From H111-94 sp034436045 (GTDB lineage Bacteria > Chloroflexota > Ktedonobacteria > Ktedonobacterales > Ktedonobacteraceae), in the NCBI GenBank assembly GCA_034436045.1, contig DAOTVZ010000045.1, positions 1 to 31,782 of the forward strand: DNA of 31,782 bases, written 5' to 3'. Below the pieces are notes generated by a model. It ran no database searches. It had not been told where the DNA came from and saw nothing but the letters and a program-made list of their open reading frames with translations. A program made the position numbers and the translations under genes. Below, piece by piece: positions 1 through 8,500 of the stretch. How positions within the stretch are numbered: the stretch's first letter is position 1; each line of letters starts with the position of its first letter.

Positions 1-2
1 AA

Positions 3-2840
3 CGTACACAGCTTACCGAGAAGCCCACACTTGCCGTCTGGATGATACCTACCCTCTCATTATCGACACAACCCGCCTTCGATATACTCTATGCCTTACC
101 TGCTGACAGTGAGTTGCAAGGCATAGACATCGGTGAATCGCTACACTTCTGGGCCACTGCCGCGAATCTGGCCTACGAATGCGTCGTGCGACAGAACTAT
201 CTTCCAACGCTGCACGCTATGCCCAATGGTCAGCATCCCACGTATCGCGCTGCCTGGCAAGCCTACTTCTCACCGCAAGATCGCCAGCGTATGGCCTCCC
301 TGGCACATATGATGCCACCGCTCTGCTGGTCTCTCCTTCCAACACCAGATCAGACCGCCGAACGACGCGAAGCTCTGTTGCTTGACTTTCTGAACCATTG
401 CACCGATGCTATCGTGCGCACTATCGCCCGCCAATCCAACATACTGACGGCGAAACGCGGGCGAGCAGCAGAGCCACCGGCCAGACAATGGCTACGCGCC
501 CTGATCTCCGACACACCAGTACTCACCGGCTCATCTGAAGAACTGGCCCAATTCGCTCAAGACCTGTATGGCTGGCTCGCTCAACTTCAGACCACAACGG
601 CAGAGACCGCGTTTCGTACCTGCTTCCGCCTTGAAGCACCAGGAGAGGGAACTGACCCCGACGCACCCTGGCAGATCAGTTTTCTCCTGCAAGCGACCGA
701 TGATCCCAGCCTGCTCGTCGCGGCAGAGCAGGTATGGCGCGAACGCTCAAGCACCCTCACCTTCCTCAAACGCACGTTCGAGAATCCGCAAGAGCGTCTG
801 CTGGCAGACCTGGCAAGGGCAGCGCGTATCTTTCCACCCATCGAAGAAAGCCTGCACAACGCCCGTCCGAGCAATATTCAGGTCGATAGCGAGCGGGCCT
901 ACCGTTTCTTGCGCGAGACCGCCCCGCTGCTGGAGCAAAGCGGCTACGGCGTACTGGTGCCACCCTGGTGGCAAAAGGGGAGTGCGCGCGTCCGTATGCG
1001 CCTCAAGCTCAAGCCGAAAGTGGGTGCGCAATCATCAGGTTTGCTGGGGATGAACAGTATTGTTGCCTACGACTGGCAGGTTGCCGTTGGCGACACAGCG
1101 ATGTCGGTCAGCGAGTTCGAGCGCCTGGTCATGCTCAAGCAGCCCCTGGTGCAGGTACGTGGACAATGGGTTGAGCTGCGTCCGCAGGAGATCGAGGCCG
1201 CCATTGCTTTCTTCAAGAAACATCGTAGCGGTCAGATGACGCTCGGCGAGGCCTTGCGCGCTGACCTGGGACAAGACACCGACAATCTTGCCCTACCGGT
1301 CGAATCCGTCGAGGCCGAGGGTTGGATCAACGATGTCCTCACAGGACTGAAAGAGTCAAAAATCTCGCTCATCCAGCAACCGACGGGTCTACACGGTCAA
1401 TTGCGCCCCTATCAACTCAAAGGCACTTCCTGGATGGCATTTTTGAAGCAATTCGGGCTTGGAGCATGCCTAGCCGACGACATGGGCCTTGGCAAAACCA
1501 TCCAGCTTATCTCGCTCCTGCTCCATGAGCGCGCGAATAATGACTCAACCCACCATATCGGGCCAACGCTCATCATCTGCCCGATGTCTATTGTGGGAAA
1601 CTGGCAGCGTGAGATACAACGTTTTGCGCCTTCGCTCTCCATTCTCATCCATCACGGGGCCGATAGGATGGAAGGCGAACGACTACTGACAGAAGCCTGC
1701 AACTATGATGTGGTGATTACTACGTATAACATTGCGCTACGTGATAAAGAGCATCTGACGCAGGTCACGTGGGAGAATGTGGTGCTGGATGAGGCACAGA
1801 ATATCAAAAACGAGACGGCCAGGCAGACACAGGCCATCAAGCAGCTCAGGGCCAACTACCGCATTGCGCTGACCGGCACACCGGTCGAGAATCGGCTTGG
1901 TGAATTGTGGTCGATCATGGAGTTCCTCAACCCCGGCTACCTGGGCAGCGGCGAGGCATTCCGCAAAAACTTCACCATTCCCATTGAACGCTATCACGAA
2001 CAGGAACGCGCCGAAACACTCCGGCGCATCATCCAGCCTTTTGTGCTACGACGGCAGAAGACGGATAAGGAGATCATCAGTGATCTGCCCGATAAGATGG
2101 AGATGAAGGTCTACTGCAATCTCACGCGCGAGCAGGCCACGCTCTACGAGGCTGTCGTAAAAGAGATGATGGAGAAGATAGAAGAGGCCGAGGGCATGGA
2201 GCGACGTGGCCTGATTCTCTCCACGCTCACCAAACTCAAGCAGGTCTGTAACCACCCGGCACAGTTCATGGGCGATGGCAGCGCTCTGGCAAAGCGTTCA
2301 GGCAAGCTGGAACGTTTAGAGGAGATGCTAGATGAGGTGCAGGCCGAGGGTGATAAGGCGCTCATCTTCACGCAGTACGCGGAGATGGGAACAATGTTGC
2401 GCCAGTATCTACAAGAGCAATCAGGCTATGAAACGCTCTTCCTGCACGGCGGTACACCCAAAAAGCAGCGCGACCTGATGGTGCAGCGCTTTCAAGAGGA
2501 TAAACGCGGTGCGCGCTTCTTCATTCTCTCGCTCAAAGCAGGCGGCGTCGGCCTCAATCTCACGGCAGCCAATCACGTCTTTCATTTTGATCGCTGGTGG
2601 AACCCCGCCGTCGAGAATCAGGCTACAGATAGAGCGTTCCGCATTGGACAGCAACGCAACGTGCAGGTACACAAATTCGTTTGCATCGGCACGCTGGAAG
2701 AACGGATCGATGTCATGATTGAGCAGAAAAAAGAACTGGCAGAAAGCATTATAGGCACCGGCGAAAACTGGCTCACCGAGATGTCCACCACACAATTGAA
2801 AGAATTGTTCGCACTTAGTCGAGAGGCCATAGGTGAATAA
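3..2840 (+). CDS. SNF2-family DEAD/DEAH-box ATPase (5' end probably outside window)
   Basis: This is a SWI2/SNF2-type ATPase, which uses ATP to move along or remodel DNA-protein complexes. Counting from the ATG at 42, Walker A (ADDMGLGKT) is near residue 477, the DEAQ box near 582, motif III (LTGTPVENR) near 610, and motif VI (QATDRAFRIGQ) near 860, so both helicase lobes are complete. Residues 1-420 match the length and position of the SNF2-associated N-terminal region seen in bacterial members. The reading frame has no stop between base 3 and 42 and no clear Shine-Dalgarno precedes the ATG at 42, so the true start may lie left of the window. The stop codon touches the start of the SWIM-protein gene, which indicates one transcript and probably one complex. 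The family is certain; the cellular role (repair, transcription recycling or defence) is not determined. Confidence 0.93.
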   Translation, partial: RTQLTEKPTLAVWMIPTLSLSTQPAFDILYALPADSELQGIDIGESLHFWATAANLAYECVVRQNYLPTLHAMPNGQHPTYRAAWQAYFSPQDRQRMASLAHMMPPLCWSLLPTPDQTAERREALLLDFLNHCTDAIVRTIARQSNILTAKRGRAAEPPARQWLRALISDTPVLTGSSEELAQFAQDLYGWLAQLQTTTAETAFRTCFRLEAPGEGTDPDAPWQISFLLQATDDPSLLVAAEQVWRERSSTLTFLKRTFENPQERLLADLARAARIFPPIEESLHNARPSNIQVDSERAYRFLRETAPLLEQSGYGVLVPPWWQKGSARVRMRLKLKPKVGAQSSGLLGMNSIVAYDWQVAVGDTAMSVSEFERLVMLKQPLVQVRGQWVELRPQEIEAAIAFFKKHRSGQMTLGEALRADLGQDTDNLALPVESVEAEGWINDVLTGLKESKISLIQQPTGLHGQLRPYQLKGTSWMAFLKQFGLGACLADDMGLGKTIQLISLLLHERANNDSTHHIGPTLIICPMSIVGNWQREIQRFAPSLSILIHHGADRMEGERLLTEACNYDVVITTYNIALRDKEHLTQVTWENVVLDEAQNIKNETARQTQAIKQLRANYRIALTGTPVENRLGELWSIMEFLNPGYLGSGEAFRKNFTIPIERYHEQERAETLRRIIQPFVLRRQKTDKEIISDLPDKMEMKVYCNLTREQATLYEAVVKEMMEKIEEAEGMERRGLILSTLTKLKQVCNHPAQFMGDGSALAKRSGKLERLEEMLDEVQAEGDKALIFTQYAEMGTMLRQYLQEQSGYETLFLHGGTPKKQRDLMVQRFQEDKRGARFFILSLKAGGVGLNLTAANHVFHFDRWWNPAVENQATDRAFRIGQQRNVQVHKFVCIGTLEERIDVMIEQKKELAESIIGTGENWLTEMSTTQLKELFALSREAIGE

Positions 2841-3848
2841 ATGGGCAGACGCAAAAATGACGATTTCGATGATGACGACTTTGACGATGACGAGGATTTT
2901 GATGACGACGAACTCGATGAGGTTAAGGACTACGAGACCTACCGTCGCACCGCTCACTATGGCTGGAATTTCTACTCTGAGAGCCGTCCACGCCGCGTAG
3001 AGAACGGCATCAAGGTTAAAAATACGAGAGGTGCAATCGGCGAGACGTGGTGGTCAAAGCGCTGGATTAACGTGCTGGAATCCTTCGGCATGGGTGCACG
3101 CCTGACACGTGGTCGCACCTATGCACGTCAGGGACAGGTCGTCTCGCTCTCGATAGAGCCGGGCGTGGTCAACGCGAAAGTACAGGGGTCGATGCCGCGC
3201 CCCTATCAGATTAAGATACAGCTTAAGCCGCTCTCAGATCAGGAATGGGATAGAGTGACAGAGGCAATGGCAGCACAGGCCATTTTCGCTGCCAAACTGC
3301 TGGCAGGTGAGATGCCCAACAATATCGAAGAGGCATTTAGCGCAGCGCATCTCTCGCTGTTTCCGACACGCACACAAGACTTGCAGACCAGTTGCACCTG
3401 CCCCGACTGGGCTAACCCCTGCAAGCACATCGCCGCCGTCTACTACGTCCTGGCCGACCAGTTCGACGCCGATCCTTTTCTGATCTTCCAGTTACGCGGG
3501 CGCAACAAAGAGACGCTCATCGCCGAACTACGCGCCAAACGCACCAGCATAAGCATAATGCCCGCTACCGATACACCTTCTTCTGCCACCTCTGCGCACG
3601 AGCCAGAACGCACGGTTGAACCACTACATCTTGAAGAGCAGCTCACCACTTTCTGGCAAGCAGGCGACGGCTTGAACCAGTTCGCCGTGTATCCCCACAA
3701 ACCCGATGTCGAGAAAGCTTTGCTCAAACGCCTGGGCAAAGCGCCATTTGAGGTAGGGAAACAGAATCTCATGACGTTGTTAGAAAAGGTGTATGACGAA
3801 GTAGCACAATATGATAGGACAGTAGAGACACAAACGCACGGTCGTTAA
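2841..3848 (+). CDS. SWIM zinc-finger protein, partner of SNF2 ATPase
   Basis: A 335-residue protein with a SWIM zinc finger near residues 184-196, of the form CTCPDWANPCKH (CxC...CxH). SWIM domains are predicted DNA- or protein-binding zinc modules, and in bacteria they often sit beside SNF2 ATPases. The first 30 residues are almost all Asp/Glu, an acidic tail that could contact basic proteins or regulate DNA binding. A region around residues 40-110 (including ETWWSKRWINVLESFG) precedes the finger. The ATG follows the SNF2 stop codon with no gap, and AGGTGA at 2831-2836 serves as ribosome-binding site inside the end of the upstream gene, so translation is probably coupled. The C-terminal third is not recognised. 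The domain call is firm; an accessory or targeting role for the ATPase is inferred from linkage. Confidence 0.9.
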   Translation: MGRRKNDDFDDDDFDDDEDFDDDELDEVKDYETYRRTAHYGWNFYSESRPRRVENGIKVKNTRGAIGETWWSKRWINVLESFGMGARLTRGRTYARQGQVVSLSIEPGVVNAKVQGSMPRPYQIKIQLKPLSDQEWDRVTEAMAAQAIFAAKLLAGEMPNNIEEAFSAAHLSLFPTRTQDLQTSCTCPDWANPCKHIAAVYYVLADQFDADPFLIFQLRGRNKETLIAELRAKRTSISIMPATDTPSSATSAHEPERTVEPLHLEEQLTTFWQAGDGLNQFAVYPHKPDVEKALLKRLGKAPFEVGKQNLMTLLEKVYDEVAQYDRTVETQTHGR

Positions 3849-4009
3849 ACGATTATATGATGATATAATTGAGATTGAAGAAGTTGCAGTTATCTTAATG
3901 GCCTTTCGGATGTGATCTTTGCCCTGGTGCGCTATGGGTTGGCCCAGCCTGACCCTTAGAGCCAGAAAGGCTTCATGCAAAATATATAGTCTTCCAGGTA
4001 ACAGGCAAT

Positions 4010-5596
4010 ATGCTACAAGAAGACAGTTATGTCGGAAAGCAATACGGTAACTATCGCATCATTCGTCTGCTGGCCCGTGGGGGCTATGGCAATGTGTATC
4101 TTGCAGAACACACTTTGCTTCCTCGTATGGTTGCCATCAAATTCCTTCACGCCGAGTTGTGCAGTTCCAAACAAAAGCAGCACGCATTCTTACACGAAGC
4201 TCGTTTGCTAGAGACACTAAAACACCCACATATTCTCCCCATTTATGATGTTAGCATTAGCAACGAAGACTTTCCCCCTGGCCTGATCGTTGAATATGCT
4301 CCCGGTGGTTCGCTGCGCGAACGGCAACGCCGACTCACCGGCCCTATGTCTGGCGAGGAGATGCTGACCATCCTGGAACAGATTGTCACAGCGTTACAGC
4401 ATGCTCATCAGCAAATCACACCCGTCGTCCACCGCGACTTGAAACCAGAAAACATCCTCTTTAATTCGCAAGGGCAGGCACTCCTATCAGACTTCGGCAT
4501 TGCCGTTGTCCTCGAAAGCTCTGCCACCCAGCGGGTCGATGTGGCAGGCACGCTCCCTTATATGGCCCCCGAACAGTTTAAAGGGCTGGTCAGTCCACGT
4601 AGCGATCAATATGCCCTGGGATGCCTGACCTACGAATTGCTCACCGGGCGTAGACCAATCATAGCGGAAAGCGGTCAGTGGACGGAATGGGCTTTGCGCC
4701 ACCAGGAAGATCAGCCAACTGCTCCTTCCCACCTCAATCCCCTTTTGTCGCCCGCCGTAGATAACGTTATTCTTAAAGCCCTCTCTAAAGACCGGGCCGA
4801 GCGTTTCGCTACTGTAAAGGATTTTGCACGCTCGCTCAGGCAGGCACTACAAGAACCGATCAATACACATTCACCAAAGGCCGTCGCTCCTGCCGCTTCT
4901 CTTGCCAAACAAATCCCCCTATCACATCCAGAACAGGCACCCGCCCAGGCATCCACTGTCCCTACCCCTCGGATAGAGCCGGAACCGCGTGTCTTGCAGG
5001 ATAGAGCCTATTATCTCTACGCGCACAAACGTTATAATGAGGCGCTTGAACTTTTTGAACAAGTTATTTCCCGCGACCCACGCAATGCTTTTGCCTACTA
5101 TGGTAAGGGCCTCATCATGCTCGACCAGGAACGCTACATGAGTGCCATCGAAGCTTTCGAACAGGCTATTGTGCGCAACCCGGCCCTTACCCCGGCCTAC
5201 CTCGGCAAAGCCAGCGCGCTCTTCAACATACGTGCCTATCGTCGTGCGCTCGACGCCTACGAGCAGGCTCTTTCCTACAATCCGAGCGAGGCCGATGCAT
5301 ACTACGGCAAGGCCGACGCCCTGCTGAAACTCAAACGCTCTGCCGAAGCTCGTCTGGCTTACCAGGCAGCTATACAATACGACACCTCTGATAGGCATGA
5401 AGAGCGCAAAGGGAACGCACTGATCTTTCTCGAACGCTATGATGAGGCACTGGCACTCTATGACCGACTCATTCAACATAGTCCCGATAACCCTGACCTC
5501 TTCGAGTGCCGGGGTAATATCTTGAAAAAGCTAGGGCGTATACATGAAGCCGATCAAGCCTATGCCAGAGCCAGCGAACTCAGGGGGTATGTCTAG
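4010..5596 (+). CDS. Soluble Ser/Thr protein kinase with C-terminal TPR repeats
   Basis: A PknB-type (Hanks) kinase. The glycine loop lies at residues 21-31 (LARGGYGNVYL), the ATP-binding Lys is K44 (VAIK), the catalytic loop HRDLKPEN is near 141, DFG near 161 and APE (YMAPEQ) near 185, so every catalytic element is present. A Pro/Ala-rich linker (about 285-325) leads to six tandem TPRs filling residues 329-525. There is no transmembrane segment or extracellular sensor domain, unlike classical PknB, so the TPRs probably recruit substrates or partners in the cytosol. The gene stands 161 bp after the SWIM gene and only a weak Shine-Dalgarno is visible. Its 3' end overlaps the convergent giant membrane-protein gene by 17 bp. 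The substrate is unknown. Confidence 0.93.
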   Translation: MLQEDSYVGKQYGNYRIIRLLARGGYGNVYLAEHTLLPRMVAIKFLHAELCSSKQKQHAFLHEARLLETLKHPHILPIYDVSISNEDFPPGLIVEYAPGGSLRERQRRLTGPMSGEEMLTILEQIVTALQHAHQQITPVVHRDLKPENILFNSQGQALLSDFGIAVVLESSATQRVDVAGTLPYMAPEQFKGLVSPRSDQYALGCLTYELLTGRRPIIAESGQWTEWALRHQEDQPTAPSHLNPLLSPAVDNVILKALSKDRAERFATVKDFARSLRQALQEPINTHSPKAVAPAASLAKQIPLSHPEQAPAQASTVPTPRIEPEPRVLQDRAYYLYAHKRYNEALELFEQVISRDPRNAFAYYGKGLIMLDQERYMSAIEAFEQAIVRNPALTPAYLGKASALFNIRAYRRALDAYEQALSYNPSEADAYYGKADALLKLKRSAEARLAYQAAIQYDTSDRHEERKGNALIFLERYDEALALYDRLIQHSPDNPDLFECRGNILKKLGRIHEADQAYARASELRGYV

Positions 5597-8500
5597 CAGC
5601 GTGCCCCGCTCCCTTACGCTGACGCACCACCAGAAAAATTGCCACCCCTACAATTGAGAGGCCCGCTATCACCATCGCCAATACCGCAAGTGGACTTTCC
5701 TGTGTAATTGCATAGAAGAACACACGCAATGCTGCCACAACAACCAATGCGCAACCACCGAGGACAAAGAAACGCTCCTTTATCACGATGCCTAACAGCA
5801 GTAACGCCAGCGTCTCAGCCAGTAACAAAAACGCCGCCGCCAGATTACTGGGTACGCCCACAATCGCTCCCTGATCGCTAAAACTCTGTAAGAAAGAGGG
5901 CAGCAAAAGCGCCAGCGCTCCCACCGTCGCTATCATATATCCTGCCTGCTGCATGTGCGGGCGCTGCCTCTCCCTTAAGAAGAAGGGTGTGGTGACTAGC
6001 AGATAACTGGATGGTATAATGGTTAGTAAATCCATTGGCAAAGAGTTGTTAGCTAAAATTTCCATTTCCCACGTAACGGTAAACACACACAGCAACCCTG
6101 CACTATAATTGCACCAGAAACGTACTCTCGCCTTCTGCTGCGTATAACTAAATGCAACTACCATGATGGCCAGAACGAATGAAGCTACTATTCCGCTTTG
6201 TGCGATGATAGTCCGGTCCATCCCAACACTTTCATTGATCGAAAACAACACTACCAGAACCTGACCACACATCGTTGGGATAGAAAATGATACGTGGGGT
6301 AGTATTAGCTGCTGCCTCCTCTGTATCTTTGCTAGCATATTCCAGATGTACTGCATTATAAAAATGCCTGCACAGAGTAAACTGTAGGCTATTATTATCA
6401 GCCACATCGGCCAGGAACTTTGAACAATAGCCCAGGCCGCTATTAAGGCAGGCACCACAACCATGTGAGGCCATTTCTCGCTGTACACGGTCAACAGAGC
6501 TAGTGCTGCATCCACCAACAAAATGTCTGATACAGACCAGCCCCCCACTGTAAGACCCCTGGCAATCATTCCTTGCATGCCGGTTATCAATATCGCTGTA
6601 CAAGCTATTCCATATGCTGGAAATGTGGGAATGGATAACAGGCTTGCTCGTGAGATCGGAGAGGAGTGCTGTCGTCGCGCTATCAGTGCTAGCAAGAAGC
6701 TCAGCACCGTCATCCCCAACAACATTGCCACGTCTCGCCGCTCTGCCGCTATGACCAGCGGCCACAAAGCTAGCAGGGGAGCCGCCCAGGCAATCAATGC
6801 CTGCTCTTCCAACATTCCCGCTCCATACACAGCGATGACCAGCATCGCCATCGCGTACTCCTTCATGTACGGTGTCAACCAGGACACTGTACCGGCAGAC
6901 ACAAACCGCAAGAACATCTCAGGCGGCTCTCCTCCCAGCACCCAGAAGGCCACCAGGGCCAGCAGAAACCACGCCCACCCCCAGGACGCTCTCACTGCCA
7001 GCCCCTGATAACCTCGCCCATGTGGCCCCCCTCCCACCTGGGAGCTTCCCCCCAGTGCCCCCACTACCGTGGGCAGAGCCATTACAGGCACCGGTATCAA
7101 CCGGTCTGCCAACACGCTCAGCAGCAGCGCTCCTCCTGCCAGCCCTAGTAGGATGCTCCCATCCACCTGCGCCCTCGCCGCCAGGTAGATGGCCCAGCCA
7201 CCCACCATCGTTGTGAGTCCTTGCCACCAGTAAGCCCTCTCCCACCAGATGACCACGTACACCAGCCCCGCCTCTAGTAACAATATCCCCCACAAAACAG
7301 GCTGGCGTAGCCCGTCCAGACCTATTAGCCCTATCGCTACCCCCGCCAGCATATAACAGGCCAACCCATAGGTCGGCGAGGCTCCTGTCCATGACGGGCC
7401 AGAGCGTCGTCGTGTTATCAGTGCTAGCAAGAAGCTCAGCACCGTCATCCCCAACAACAATGGCACGTCTTGCCGCTCTGCCGCTATGACCAGCGGCCAC
7501 ACTGCCAGCAAGGGAGCCACCCAGGCAATCAGCGCTTGCTCTTCCAGCACTCCCACCCCATACACAGCGATGACCAGCACTGCCATCCCATACTCTTTCA
7601 TGTAGAGTGCCAGCCAGGACACTGTACTGGTTGATATAAACCGCAAGAACATCCCGGACGGCTCTCCCCCTGACGCCCAAAAGGCCACCAGGGCCAGCAG
7701 AAACCACGCCCACCCCCAGGACGCTCTCACTGCCAGCCCCCGATGACCTCGCCCGTGTGGTCCCCCTCCCACCTGCGGGCTTCCCCCCAGTGCCCGCGCC
7801 CCCGTGGGCAGAGCCACCACAGGCACCGGTATCAACCGGTCTGCCAACACGCTCAGCAGCAGCGCTCCCCCTGCCAATCCCAGCAGAATGCTCCCATCCA
7901 CCCGCGCCACCAACGCCAGATAGATGGCCCAGCCGCCCACCATCGCCGCAAGTCCTTGCCACCATACAACTTTTTCCCACCATGCTACCAGGTACATCAG
8001 CACCGCCTCCAGTAACAATATCCCCCATAAAGCAGGCTGGCGTAGCCCGTCCAGACCCGTCAGTAAAGCGGCGATCCCTGCCACCGTGTACAATGGCAAG
8101 CTGCGTGTTATAAACGCATTTGTACGCACATAAGTGCTGTCACGCTTCCCACGTCCTGGCAAATCGATCAGCATGGCAATAACAACACACCCCAACATTC
8201 CCCAGAACAGCAACCATTCTTGTAAACTTATAGCTGCAATATATGAGGCCCACCAGGCAAAGATAGTAGACAGCCAGGTACCGCTATCAAATCGCTCCAG
8301 ACGAGCGACAACATAGACAAGAGCGGCCACACCAAACAACAGCACATAAGTCTGCGTTGGATTGTTCCTCACCATGCCACTTACGCCCAGCCAGACACCA
8401 GCAAGTAGTCCTGTTACATAGAAAGGTAATGCCCACGTCCGCTCTCTGCCAATCCAACTTACCGCCAGACCAAACAGAGCTAACACGACTGTTACAACCA

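Noticed and set aside
3849..4009. Promoter or terminator between the SWIM and kinase genes
   Set aside because: A TATAAT occurs at 3864-3869 but no acceptable -35 lies at the right distance, and the only hairpins are 4 bp without a T-run.
4922..5479. A 185-codon minus-strand frame opposite the kinase TPRs
   Set aside because: No domain, no ribosome-binding site, and it lies wholly over well-formed TPR coding sequence.
6919..8028. A 369-codon open frame on the minus strand inside the giant membrane gene
   Set aside because: It is an out-of-frame shadow created by the GC-rich duplicated segment. Its Gly/Arg/Ala-rich composition, lack of a ribosome-binding site and repeated content show that it is not a separate gene.
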